A DNA stretch of 64,000 bases, taken from Crocosphaera watsonii WH 8501 (GTDB lineage: Bacteria; Cyanobacteriota; Cyanobacteriia; Cyanobacteriales; Microcystaceae). Position numbers and translations under genes: made by a program. The notes below the pieces were generated by a model that saw only the letters and a list, made by a program, of their open reading frames with translations, was not told where the DNA came from and searched no databases. Numbering within the stretch: position 1 is the first letter of the stretch; each line of letters begins with the position of its first letter. Location of the stretch: assembly GCF_000167195.1 (NCBI RefSeq), contig NZ_AADV02000002.1, positions 400,269 to 464,268 of the forward strand. Direction: 5' to 3'. Positions 1-9,181 of the stretch are shown here, one piece after another.

Positions 1-378
1 TTTCATCAATCTTAATCGTTCTCTGGATATGTTCAGAAAAATCTTGTTCTGTTCTTGTCGGTCCAATAGAGGGACTAACAATTTTTCCTCTTGCCACATC
101 CCAGTTCGCAATCAAGCTTAAAGTTCCGTGTCTTTCATATTCAAATTCGATTTTTTCTACTTGTTTAGGCTTGATTCTTTTGTTCGGAAATAATCTCTCA
201 AGAGCTTGAATCCCTGTCATTTCATCTGTACTAATTAAATGAATTCCTTGTTCTAACAAAGTTTTAGCTTCTTGATGAAGTTCACAGATATATTTGACTT
301 GCTTTTTAAATTTTAAGGGATCATCAATTTTGGCATTTAACCAGTAACGAACGAGATGTGGTTGTAATGTCGCTTCTT
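1..378 (-). CDS. IS630 transposase, ORF B (DDE catalytic part), partial
   Basis: This is the -1 frame continuation of ORF A. It carries the start of the DDE domain, with ISTDEMTG containing the first catalytic Asp. It runs off the window before the second Asp and the Glu. It has no start of its own and would be made by frameshifting at about 378-384. At the position where copy 2 has a stop codon (5361), this copy keeps the Gln codon. Confidence 0.8.
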
Positions 379-905
379 TTTAAAAAACGCCCCACACTAC
401 GGGGGGAAATCTTTTCGACAATTCCTCTTTTTATGGCTTCATCCGCCAACTCTGAAGGTGTCCAATGGCTCACTGGTCTGTCTGATTTTTCACATTCTTC
501 ACAAGCGATCGCTACAATCTGGACTACTTGTTCGACCGTAAAGGATTTTGTTGTTCCAGGTCTTGGGCGATCGCTTAAAATTCCTTTGATCAAGACCATT
601 AATGCTTTCTCCGTTACCTGTTGTTCTTCGGCGGCACTCAGTTTTTCTCTCTCCTCAAACCATCGCGATCGCCACTGACGCACTTGTACCCGGTCTAATT
701 CTAATCTTCGACTAATCGAACTATTGCTCTCTCCTGATGCTGCGGCTAAGATTAGCTTGGCTCGTCTAACAAGGCGATAGGGGTTTGTTGTCCCTCTCAC
801 TATTTGTTGGAGTACTGTTTTCTGTAGGTTGGAGAGGTTAATTGGCAATGCTTTTATCATGGACATCAACTTCGAGATTCTTCCGTTAGTTTCATTGAAA
901 CACAT
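324..905 (-). CDS. IS630 transposase, ORF A (helix-turn-helix part)
   Basis: This 193-residue product is the DNA-binding half of the transposase. It has a helix-turn-helix segment around residues 50-85 (RRLELDRVQVRQWRSRW) and a second winged-helix-like part near residues 135-170. It ends just after the heptamer T TTA AAA (plus-strand positions about 378-384). A -1 slip there joins it to ORF B, which carries the catalytic DDE domain, so the active enzyme is probably a frameshift fusion. The same arrangement is seen at 4481-5768. Confidence 0.88.
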   Translation of the reverse strand: MCFNETNGRISKLMSMIKALPINLSNLQKTVLQQIVRGTTNPYRLVRRAKLILAAASGESNSSISRRLELDRVQVRQWRSRWFEEREKLSAAEEQQVTEKALMVLIKGILSDRPRPGTTKSFTVEQVVQIVAIACEECEKSDRPVSHWTPSELADEAIKRGIVEKISPRSVGRFLKRSDITTTSRSLLVKCQN

Positions 906-967
906 TGTCGTGGCTAGTCACGAAAGTTTCTGTAAAAATCTGGTGGATTACTTTCGCCAAGCTGCAC

Positions 968-1700
968 TAGTAATACCTTGACGAATCCACCAATAAGCAT
1001 AAGTGGAGAAACGATAGCCTTTAACGGGATCAAATTTTTCCACAGCTTTTTCTAATCCCAGGGTTCCTTCTTGGATTAAATCAAGTAATTCTAACCCTCG
1101 ATGTTGATATTTTTTAGCTACAGAAACCACCAGACGTAAATTCGCTTTGATTATTTCGTCTTTGGCCTTAATTCCTGACTTTTGAATTTCCTCTAGTTCA
1201 GCAACATCCATATTGGCTAAAACAGCCCATTGACTCTTGCCTTGTACTAAAATTTCCTTTAATTCAAACACTGAAACTTCACTAGCTTTTGCCCATTTTT
1301 CCCAGGAAGGACGATGACCTAAATAAGCCATTAACTGGTCATGAATACCATGAACCTGAACAAATTGTTTCATGATCTCGTCGTCGTTTTCTGCTGCTTG
1401 GTTTCTGATTTCTAACAATTCAACGTAACGTTGAACCTGCCTCGACTTACTCACCTCTTCTTCTTTTGTTAGTAAGGGAACGCGGCCAATATCTTGGAGA
1501 TATAAGCGAACTAAATCTGTGGTGACTCGATTAGTTGAAGGATCTGTTTCTGTAAAGTTTATGTTCTGTAATTCTAATTCAATCAAACTATCCCCTAATT
1601 CAGAAGCGATCTCGTTAACCTCTTGATCTGACTCTGTGATCGGTCTAATTTCAGGAGAATCAAGCTTATCAATATTGTTATAGGAAGATGTGGCTAACAT
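968..1700 (-). pseudogene. Group 2 sigma-70 factor, truncated by IS630
   Basis: This is the N-terminal part of a primary-like sigma factor. It contains region 1.2 ([18 protein letters not shown]), a spacer of about 80 residues, then region 2 with the core-binding helix ([27 protein letters not shown]) and the -10 recognition helix ([14 protein letters not shown]). The frame then runs into the IS630 end and stops after six foreign residues (SAAWRK). Regions 3 and 4 are lost or lie beyond the window. The long spacer between regions 1.2 and 2.1 resembles SigC-type cyanobacterial factors, but that assignment is tentative. The truncated protein could bind core polymerase weakly but has no -35 recognition domain. 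Confidence 0.92.
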
Positions 1701-1939
1701 AGGAATTTATTAGTAATGATTACGAGATCAAATGAGGACTTTCGACTTCCTCTGATTAACCATAGGATTCCCCAAATCAATCAAAAAACCTCATGCTCTT
1801 AATATTTGTTTAGATTTAATCAATCAATATTCAGTAGTTACACGGTTAGCGGTATTCTTTTTATTAAAAAATAACTGTAAATCCCACAGGTAAAATACAT
1901 TTCTTGTTATCATAAAAGAAACTGTTAATATTTATTATT

Positions 1940-2845
1940 ATGCCAAGGGGCTTGATCGTCGTTTGTGGAGCAACAGCAACGGGTAAAACAGCCTTAGCTT
2001 TAGAAATTGCTCAATCCATTAATTCTATTATAATTAGTGCGGATTCTCGTCAAGTTTATCGAGAATTTGATATTGGAACAGCCAAAGTAACTGGATCTGA
2101 AAGAGAGTTAATTCCTCATTATTTAATCGATATTTGTGAGCCAACAGAAACATTAACTTTAGCAGAATATCAAGAACAAGCACAAAATTTAGTTAAGAGT
2201 AATATAACAGAATTTCCGCTTTTAGTAGGAGGAACGGGACTATATATTAAATCTATTGTTAAAGGCTTAAAAATCCCTAGAGTTAGCCCACAACCTCAAT
2301 TAAGACTACAGTTACAAGACTTAGGACAACAACAATGTTATCAAATTTTCAAACAAGTTGATCCTGTAGGAAGTGAAAAAATTCACGTCAATGATCAGGT
2401 GAGAACCCTGCGCGCTTTAGAAGTCTTTTATGCCACAGGAATTCCCATTTCCCAACAACAAGGAGAAAATCCACCCTCTTATCCCATTATACAAATTGGG
2501 TTAGATTGTTCTTCCGAAGAATTAAAGAAAAGAATTGTAGAAAGAACAAAAAAAATGATCGAGATGGGGTTGATTGAAGAAGTAGAAAAATTAGTGAAAA
2601 AATATGGTTGGGATTTACCTTTATTGAAGACATTAGGGTATGCAGAAATTATCAATTATCTGCGAGGAAAATTATCGTTACCTGAAGCAGAAAAAGAGAT
2701 CATTTCTCATACCCGTCAGTTTGCTAAACGTCAGAGGACTTGGTTTCGTGCTTACCCAGAAATTGAGTGGTTTGACACCACATCATCTAATCTGGTTGAG
2801 GAAGTTTTGTCAAAACTAGAGAAGAGTTTGACGAGACTAAACTAA
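1940..2845 (+). CDS. miaA: tRNA dimethylallyltransferase MiaA
   Basis: MiaA transfers a dimethylallyl group to N6 of A37 in tRNAs that read UNN codons. The 301-residue protein has the P-loop GATATGKT at residues 10-17, the conserved DSRQVY segment that contacts substrate, and the family motif VGGTGLYI. Length is normal. The ATG follows an AT-rich leader without a strong Shine-Dalgarno, as is common in cyanobacteria. Its 3' end overlaps the convergent exosortase-partner gene by 4 bp, and no terminator is visible between them. Confidence 0.97.
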   Translation: MPRGLIVVCGATATGKTALALEIAQSINSIIISADSRQVYREFDIGTAKVTGSERELIPHYLIDICEPTETLTLAEYQEQAQNLVKSNITEFPLLVGGTGLYIKSIVKGLKIPRVSPQPQLRLQLQDLGQQQCYQIFKQVDPVGSEKIHVNDQVRTLRALEVFYATGIPISQQQGENPPSYPIIQIGLDCSSEELKKRIVERTKKMIEMGLIEEVEKLVKKYGWDLPLLKTLGYAEIINYLRGKLSLPEAEKEIISHTRQFAKRQRTWFRAYPEIEWFDTTSSNLVEEVLSKLEKSLTRLN

Positions 2846-3570
2846 TAATCAGGAAAGTTATTTTTCCACCAAGCATACCAGTCTAACCAAGCTTCTTCTA
2901 GCTTTTTCTCCGTTTCATTGAGTTCTTTATCATTAGTATCAATGTTGATAGTAAAATCTAATTCCTCTGATGAATTTGGGATAGACATAATAGTCCATAA
3001 ACAACGGTATTCAACTAAATCTTGCTGTCCAATTAACCAGAGAAAAGTCCTTGTTAGTCCCCAACCGTGTAAATAGCGATTTTGATTATACTGACTTAGG
3101 GTAACAGTGGCCTCACCTTTAGCATTAATACAAGACCCCAAATAAGTTGTATTTTCGTGTTCAAAAAAAGCATAGTGACCGATACCTTTTTGATAGCGGA
3201 TATAAGGGAAAATACTAGCTGCTGGCATCTTCATATCTTTGATCAAAAATTGGTTAAAACTACCGAAATACTTGTGATAGCGTATCTCTGCTTTTAATCT
3301 TTCTTGATCGTTAGTATATTCATATTTTCGAGCAAAATAATTTTCTGGTTCTGATGGTTCAGTTTTAGGTTGGTCTAGTAGTTTACTTTCAAGCAATTTC
3401 CATTGGGATAAAGGGACATTATCAGGAATAATAACTTCTTCAGTCTTACTAATTTTTTCAGTTTGTTCTGGAGAAATAAATGTATATATCAGCACTCCAG
3501 AAAGACCTAAAAAAACAAGTCCTAAAAGTCCAACTCTAGTTTGTTTCCACTCTATTGGTAAAGAATTCAT
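2842..3570 (-). CDS. Cyanoexosortase A system-associated protein
   Basis: The 242-residue protein has one N-terminal membrane anchor (residues 12-32, GLLGLVFLGLSGVLIYTFI) and an extracytoplasmic domain. It lies 37 bp downstream of the exosortase gene on the same strand, the usual place for the partner that accompanies cyanobacterial exosortases (EpsI-like role in PEP-CTERM protein sorting). The domain is recognised by family resemblance and context; I see no catalytic motif. Because the upstream exosortase is broken, this gene may be without function or under IS-derived transcription. Confidence 0.75.
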   Translation of the reverse strand: MNSLPIEWKQTRVGLLGLVFLGLSGVLIYTFISPEQTEKISKTEEVIIPDNVPLSQWKLLESKLLDQPKTEPSEPENYFARKYEYTNDQERLKAEIRYHKYFGSFNQFLIKDMKMPAASIFPYIRYQKGIGHYAFFEHENTTYLGSCINAKGEATVTLSQYNQNRYLHGWGLTRTFLWLIGQQDLVEYRCLWTIMSIPNSSEELDFTINIDTNDKELNETEKKLEEAWLDWYAWWKNNFPDY

Positions 3571-3607
3571 ATTTCTCAGGAAAAATGTAAAGGTATTTTT
3601 AATTAAT

Positions 3608-4418
3608 TTAATCTTGTATTTCTAAGCTTAGAGGACGAATATAAGAAAACCAGCAAAATAAACCAAAGACAACCACAGATATCATAGCGAAAGCTAAGCT
3701 TCCGTCCTCTCCGTGCCAATAGTCAAAGGCTTCATCGGCAGATTGAGAAACAAAGTAAGTTAATAAACAAACTCGAATGCTATTAATAAAAAAACCAATA
3801 AACGGAGCTAAAAAAAGACAGATAATTTTCTGGGTATTTGTCAAAGGAACGATAAAAAACAGGAGAATAGCACAGATAAACATTAAGGTAACAATATCAA
3901 GTCCTGCACAAGCTGGTAGCACTTCTACTCTTCCTGTAGGTAAAATAATAGAAACTCCTTCCCGTAATGGTTGAAATCCCATTATGTACAAAAGAAAAGT
4001 AGAAAAAATAGCTGTTAGCTTTTCCATCTGAATCATTCTCAGGAAACGCATGACTATGGGGTACAGTAAAAAAAGGCTAAAAACTGATATTTCTTTCCAA
4101 TAAAAACGAAACCCGTTAAACCCATCTGCTAGTAAAACTAAACCGATGGTAAAGATCACAGGAGACAAAAAGAAATGATAACCAGCCGGAGAGATACTTC
4201 TCAGCAAAGCAATAACCATTAACATGATTCCTAATAAGGTTGATGGTAAATTACTTTTTGATTCAAGTCCTAGTTCTTGGTATTTATCCCATAACAAAGA
4301 AGCGGCGGTTAACCAAATCAAAAGACTGACACTCATAACATTTTGATTACCGTCTTGTTCTAAAAGAGTAAAATGTATAGCTGTAATAGCAGCAGCTATT
4401 GCTAAAAGTAAATAGCTA
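3608..4418 (-). pseudogene. Cyanoexosortase (PEP-CTERM processing transpeptidase), 5' end lost to IS630
   Basis: Exosortases are polytopic membrane cysteine enzymes that cleave and transfer PEP-CTERM proteins. The three expected catalytic residues are present: Cys in LPACAGLD, Arg in INSIRV and His in YWHGEDGS. The first ATG in frame is at 4336, but the frame is open upstream to the IS630 junction at 4418 and encodes a further membrane helix (YLLLAIAAAITAIHFTLL) typical of the exosortase N-terminus. The gene therefore originally began farther upstream. Across the IS the frame stays open for about 24 codons without ATG, GTG or TTG, so the true start is not recovered. Any product from 4336 would lack the first helix. 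Confidence 0.85.
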
Positions 4419-5796
4419 GTGCAGCTTGGCGAAAGTAATCCACCAGATTTTTACAGAAACTTTCGTGACTAGCCACGACAATGTGTTTCAATGAAACTAA
4501 CGGAAGAATCTCGAAGTTGATGTCCATGATAAAAGCATTGCCAATTAACCTCTCCAACCTACAGAAAACAGTACTCCAACAAATAGTGAGAGGGACAACA
4601 AACCCCTATCGCCTTGTTAGACGAGCCAAGCTAATCTTAGCCGCAGCATCAGGAGAGAGCAATAGTTCGATTAGTCGAAGATTAGAATTAGACCGAGTAC
4701 AAGTGCGTCAGTGGCGATCGCGATGGTTTGAGGAGAGAGAAAAACTGAGTGCCGCCGAAGAACAACAGGTAACGGAGAAAGCATTAATGGTCTTGATCAA
4801 AGGAATTTTAAGCGATCGCCCAAGACCTGGAACAACAAAATCCTTTACGGTCGAACAAGTAGTCCAGATTGTAGCGATCGCTTGTGAAGAATGTGAAAAA
4901 TCAGACAGACCAGTGAGCCATTGGACACCTTCAGAGTTGGCGGATGAAGCCATAAAAAGAGGAATTGTCGAAAAGATTTCCCCCCGTAGTGTGGGGCGTT
5001 TTTTAAAAAGAAGCGACATTACAACCACATCTCGTTCGTTACTGGTTAAATGCCAAAATTGATGATCCCTTAAAATTTAAAAAGCAAGTCAAATATATCT
5101 GTGAACTTCATCAAGAAGCTAAAACTTTGTTAGAACAAGGAATTCATTTAATTAGTACAGATGAAATGACAGGGATTCAAGCTCTTGAGAGATTATTTCC
5201 GAACAAAAGAATCAAGCCTAAACAAGTAGAAAAAATCGAATTTGAATATGAAAGACACGGAACTTTAAGCTTGATTGCGAACTGGGATGTGGCAAGAGGA
5301 AAAGTTGTTAGTCCCTCTATTGGACCGACAAGAACAGAACAAGATTTTTCTGAACATATCTAGAGAACGATTAAGATTGATGAAAAAGCAGAATGGATTT
5401 TTATTGTAGATCAACTCAACACTCATAAATCGGAAAGCTTAGTCAAATTAGTAGCAGAAAGCTGTGGAATTACTATTGATTTGGGGAGAAAAGGAAAGGA
5501 GGGGATTTTGCAATCTATGGACAGCAGAGCAGATTTTTTATCAGATGAATCTCATCGAATTCGCTTTGTTTATATTCCCAAACATACATCGTGGCTTAAT
5601 CAAATTGAGTGTTGGTTTTCGATCTTAGTCAGGCGTTTACTCAAAAGAATTACTGTCCGTTCAACTGAAGAACTATCCCAAAAAATTCTCAATTTTATTG
5701 ATTACTTTGATCAACATTTTGCTAAGCCGTTCGTTTTGAAATTTAAGGGCTTTAAAGATCATAAGTGACTGGTGGATTATTTTTGCTAAGCTGCAC
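4419..5796 (+). mobile_element. IS630-family element, copy 2 (complete ends)
   Basis: This 1378-bp element has terminal inverted repeats beginning GTGCAGCTT(G/A)GC at both ends and is flanked by TA at 4417-4418 and 5797-5798. It sits in inverted orientation to copy 1, so recombination between the two could invert the 970-4416 interval. It has removed the 5' end of the exosortase gene. Confidence 0.95.
4481..5768 (+). pseudogene. IS630 transposase, frameshift fusion with a nonsense mutation
   Basis: ORF A (4481-5062) is followed by ORF B in the -1 frame through the slippery heptamer T TTA AAA at 5002-5008. ORF B carries the DDE domain (ISTDEMTG, then WIFIVDQLN, then HTSWLNQIECWFS with the catalytic Glu). 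In this copy a TAG at about 5361-5363 replaces the Gln codon present in copies 1 and 3, cutting ORF B after DFSEHI. The copy is therefore probably unable to make its own transposase but has intact ends and could be moved by a related enzyme. Confidence 0.9.
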
Positions 5797-5860
5797 TAGT
5801 GTTCTCAGGTGAATGCTTTTTTTGGTGACTGATGATCGGGTAAGAAGGTTTCTTTTGGGT

Positions 5861-6490
5861 TTATTTATTATTATTCAACCATTGACGAAACTCCCTAATT
5901 AGTGCATTTTCTCCTATTTTTCCCCGTTTTTTTAAGAAGGTTAATATTACTGATTTTGATAAAATAGGTAAAACTTGGGAATAACTTTCTTCTTGATAAC
6001 CGCCATCTTTTAGACAATAAATGAAGACATCTTGACCATTGAAACGCCATATTTCTCTCACTTTCAAGGACTCATAAATAGTAAAACGATTTAAAGAACT
6101 GCTGGTAATATCAATTTCTATAGCTAAATCTGGCGGCGGATCAATAGTAAAATCAAAATCAATTTTATCTCTAATTAAAGCTTCATTACTGATGTAATAA
6201 CATTCATCGGGTTCAATTCCTTTTTGTAAATCTTCCCGACTTAAAGTTGTTGAACCAAGACTTAATATTTCTAATTCTAATACTTCTGTTGTTGTTTGTA
6301 CCAGTCTTCCTAAAAAACCTTTATTGATTTCATGTTCTGGTAAAGGAGTCATAATTTCTAAATTTCCTTGATCATAACTTAATTTTTTACTAGGATTTTC
6401 TGCTAAATCTATAGCTAGTCTTTGATAGGTTTCCCATTTTATTCCTGTTAATACAGTTACATTTTTTGGCTTTAGTAATGTTTTGCTCAT
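5861..6490 (-). CDS. Uma2-family PD-(D/E)XK nuclease-like protein
   Basis: This is a 209-residue member of the Uma2 (DUF820) family, which is greatly expanded in cyanobacteria and has a restriction-endonuclease fold. The visible nuclease signature is PPDLAIEID near residues 127-135, with an upstream Asp in EPDECYYI. The start is placed at MSKTLL (6490) because the 11 residues before it have no family character. Cellular role is unknown; members are often found near mobile DNA. It stands alone, with an MITE-like repeat directly upstream. Confidence 0.85.
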   Translation of the reverse strand: MSKTLLKPKNVTVLTGIKWETYQRLAIDLAENPSKKLSYDQGNLEIMTPLPEHEINKGFLGRLVQTTTEVLELEILSLGSTTLSREDLQKGIEPDECYYISNEALIRDKIDFDFTIDPPPDLAIEIDITSSSLNRFTIYESLKVREIWRFNGQDVFIYCLKDGGYQEESYSQVLPILSKSVILTFLKKRGKIGENALIREFRQWLNNNK

Positions 6491-6539
6491 AGGGTTTGGT
6501 TCATGTTGTTGTATAAAAATCAATTAGAACATTTTTGTA

Positions 6540-6658
6540 TATAGGGTTTCTCGGACTTATGAGGTACACCTAATATCGCGCCTCCGAACTCCTAACTCCT
6601 AACTCCTAACTCCTAACACTAGAAAACTCTGTACCTCAAAAGTATGAGAAGTGCTATA
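6540..6658. repeat. TATAG-ended MITE-like repeat with heptamer array, copy 1
   Basis: A 119-bp unit with imperfect terminal inverted repeats of about 27 bp (TATAGGGTTTCTCGG at one end; the other end reads TATAGCACTTCTCAT on the opposite strand). The loop holds five tandem heptamers, CTCCGAA followed by four CTCCTAA. A second copy lies at 61561-61686 with six heptamers. It carries no coding capacity, so it is probably a non-autonomous element. Confidence 0.85.
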
Positions 6659-6659
6659 T

Positions 6660-7952
6660 TTAACTCCTACCTCCTTCAATAGCTAATTCTCCTTGGAGAA
6701 AATTAATAAATTGTCTGGCAGTTCTTCCGGATCTGCCATTATGTTTAGTTGCCCATTGTTTTGCTCTAAATTCTAATTCATTTTTATCTATTTTTAATTT
6801 AATTTGTGAGGCTAAATGATGCACAATTTGTAAATAAGTATCTTGGTTTGCTGGTTGAAACGTTAAGGTTAAACCAAAGCGATCACTAAAGGATAATTTT
6901 TCTTGTACTGTATCCCAATGGTGTATTTCATCAGCATCTTTTGGACGAGGGCGATCGTCAAAATATTCCCTAATTAAATGTCGTCTATTAGAAGTTGCAT
7001 AAACCACTACATTTTTCGCTTTTGCTGTGACATTTCCCTCCAAAACAACCTTTAAAGCTTTAAAAGCATCGTTATCTTCTTCAAAGGATAAATCATCCAC
7101 AAAAATAATAAATTTTTGTGCTATCTTCCTCAATCTATCAACAATCATCGGTAAATTAGATAACTGAGACTTATTAACTTCTATTAATCTTAATCCCTGA
7201 CAAGAATATTCATTCAATAAACTTTTAACCAGAGAAGATTTACCCGATCCTCGACTACCATATAATAAAATATTTAGAGCAGAATAACCCGATAACAAAA
7301 TTTTTGTATTCTTAATCAATGTTTCCTTTTGACTCTCATAACCGACAATCTCCTTTAAAGTTATAGCATCGGGTTCACTGATACCAATTAATTGATTATC
7401 CTGCCATTTTAAAGCTTTATACTGGGCAAAAATTCCCGTTCCCTGTTGACGATAATGAGCAGCTAATTCTGGTAAACAATTTTCCCAATTATCTGTTTGA
7501 TGAAGAAAAGTCTGCTCCTTATTTTCAAACTGTGCAATAAAAGGAGAAAAAGAAACATTAGCTGCTTCTTTAACCCATTGACTGATAGCTTCTAAGGGGA
7601 GATTATATAAAGTGTTGAGAATGCTTAAATCGTGTTCAGCAGCTTCGATTAAAGGTTGAGGTAAATTTTCTAAAGAATTATGTTGAACCTCTTGACTAAA
7701 AGGATTATCATCAATAAGAATTTTTCTAATAATATAATCCTGCCAACTAACACATCGAGACGCTAAACTTTTCACCCAAAGACCATAAACTTGAAGGCAA
7801 TTGATATCAATTGGTTTCTGATTTCTAAAATAAATTAAGTCTAATATTTCTAAAAAAGCTTGTCCAACTTCATCCTCTAAAACAGATTGGTATAACAACA
7901 AAGAAGCAATTTTTTGGTGAATAAGATGATAATAGTTTAAGTCTTGATCCAT
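6660..7952 (-). CDS. AAA+ ATPase, DUF815-type
   Basis: A 430-residue P-loop ATPase. Walker A is LLYGSRGSGKSS at about residues 228-239, Walker B is FIIFVDDLSFEED about 70 residues later, and the C-terminal part contains SFSDRFGLTLTF and a helical lid. The pattern matches the DUF815 family of AAA+ proteins. The start is placed at MDQDLN (7952), since the frame upstream overlaps the divergent trpS leader and is not family-like. Function is uncharacterised. Confidence 0.8.
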   Translation of the reverse strand: MDQDLNYYHLIHQKIASLLLYQSVLEDEVGQAFLEILDLIYFRNQKPIDINCLQVYGLWVKSLASRCVSWQDYIIRKILIDDNPFSQEVQHNSLENLPQPLIEAAEHDLSILNTLYNLPLEAISQWVKEAANVSFSPFIAQFENKEQTFLHQTDNWENCLPELAAHYRQQGTGIFAQYKALKWQDNQLIGISEPDAITLKEIVGYESQKETLIKNTKILLSGYSALNILLYGSRGSGKSSLVKSLLNEYSCQGLRLIEVNKSQLSNLPMIVDRLRKIAQKFIIFVDDLSFEEDNDAFKALKVVLEGNVTAKAKNVVVYATSNRRHLIREYFDDRPRPKDADEIHHWDTVQEKLSFSDRFGLTLTFQPANQDTYLQIVHHLASQIKLKIDKNELEFRAKQWATKHNGRSGRTARQFINFLQGELAIEGGRS

Positions 7953-8100
7953 GTTTCTAGACAGAAATAATATGATATTAGGGACATAATATATTATGCC
8001 CCTAGGCAACCGATCTGATAAATCTTTTTACAGAAGTTCCATAATCAGGCATAATCGAAAAGAAATAATAACATTAAACAAAAATTACCATAAAAGCAGA

Positions 8101-9123
8101 ATGGGCAAACAAAGGGTATTATCAGGAGTACAACCCACAGGAAATCTCCACTTAGGGAACTATTTAGGGGCAATTCGTACCTGGGTAGATATGCAGGACA
8201 ATTATGACAACTTTTTCTGCGTGGTTGATCTCCACGCCATTACCGTCCCTCACAACCCAAAAACCCTAGCCCAGGATACCTATACCATAGCAGCGCTTTA
8301 TCTAGCCTGTGGCATCGATTTAGACCATGCTACCATCTTTGTTCAATCCCATGTTACAGCACATAGTGAATTGGCTTGGTTGCTCAATTGTATCACCCCT
8401 CTTAACTGGTTAGAAAGGATGATTCAGTTTAAAGAAAAAGCCCTTAAACAAGGGGAAAATGTTAGCGTTGGACTGTTAGATTATCCCGTCTTAATGGCTG
8501 CTGATATCCTACTCTATGATGCAGATCAAGTACCTGTAGGAGAGGATCAAAAGCAACATTTAGAATTAACCAGAGACATCGCTATCAGATTCAATGATCA
8601 GTTTGCCACTGATAAAGAAAATCCCGTTTTAAAACTTCCTGAACCCTTAATTCGTAAACAAGGGGCCAGAGTAATGAGTTTAACCGATGGAACCCGTAAA
8701 ATGTCAAAATCAGACCCCTCCGATCTCAGTCGTATTAACCTTTTAGATCCCCCTGATCTCATCAAAAAGAAGATTAAAAAGTGTAAAACAGATCCCGTCA
8801 AAGGTTTAGAATTTGATAATCAAGAACGGCCCGAATGTAACAATTTATTGGGATTGTATACCCTATTATCAGGAAAAAGTAAAGAAGAAGTTGCCAAAGA
8901 ATGTCAAAATATGGGATGGGGACAATTTAAACCCCTATTGACTGAGACAACCATAGAAGCATTGAAACCAATTCAAGAGAAATATCAGTCTATTATGAAT
9001 GATAAGGATTATTTAGACTCAGTATTGCGAGAAGGAAAAGAAAAAGCCGAAACTGTGGCTCATGAAACCCTAACTAGAGTCAAAGACGCTTTAGGGTATC
9101 TACCCTTACCAAATAATAACTAA
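8101..9123 (+). CDS. trpS: Tryptophanyl-tRNA synthetase
   Basis: Class I aminoacyl-tRNA synthetase that charges tRNA-Trp. The 340-residue protein shows the HIGH-type signature PTGNLHLGNYLGA near residue 13, the tryptophan-pocket segment LLDYPVLMAADILLYDAD, and the KMSKS loop (GTRKMSKSDPSD). An in-frame upstream extension to 7996 exists but has no homologous character; the ATG at 8101 gives the standard start MGKQRVLSG. The gene is complete. Confidence 0.97.
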   Translation: MGKQRVLSGVQPTGNLHLGNYLGAIRTWVDMQDNYDNFFCVVDLHAITVPHNPKTLAQDTYTIAALYLACGIDLDHATIFVQSHVTAHSELAWLLNCITPLNWLERMIQFKEKALKQGENVSVGLLDYPVLMAADILLYDADQVPVGEDQKQHLELTRDIAIRFNDQFATDKENPVLKLPEPLIRKQGARVMSLTDGTRKMSKSDPSDLSRINLLDPPDLIKKKIKKCKTDPVKGLEFDNQERPECNNLLGLYTLLSGKSKEEVAKECQNMGWGQFKPLLTETTIEALKPIQEKYQSIMNDKDYLDSVLREGKEKAETVAHETLTRVKDALGYLPLPNNN

Positions 9124-9181
9124 TAACTGGTAACTGCTCACTGATAACTGATAACTTACCTATTACAACCTACCTAAATTT

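Larger units (their letters stand above)
1..967 (-). mobile_element. IS630-family element, copy 1 (cut by window edge)
   Basis: This is the right-hand two thirds of an IS630-type element, nearly identical to the copies at 4419-5796 and 27605-28983. Its outer end is the inverted repeat GTGCAGCTTGGCGAAAG (read on the minus strand), and it abuts a TA at 968-969, the target dinucleotide expected for IS630/Tc1-mariner elements. The rest of the element lies off the left edge. The insertion cuts the sigma factor gene at 970-1700. Confidence 0.93.

Noticed and set aside
358-678. 106-residue plus-strand ORF opposite the IS630 transposase (also at 4708-5028)
   Set aside because: It is an antisense shadow of ORF A, present in every copy, with no protein-like features of its own.
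970-4416. Inversion of this interval between the inverted IS630 copies as the cause of both broken genes
   Set aside because: Exchanging the flanks does not rebuild the sigma factor: the sequence right of 5798 does not encode RAI and the regions that should follow. It also gives no exosortase start.
9118-9165. Short repeats of the type TAACTGATAAC between trpS and the MTHFR gene (similar at 40093-40125)
   Set aside because: Low-complexity intergenic sequence common in these genomes. No ends, structure or coding was seen.
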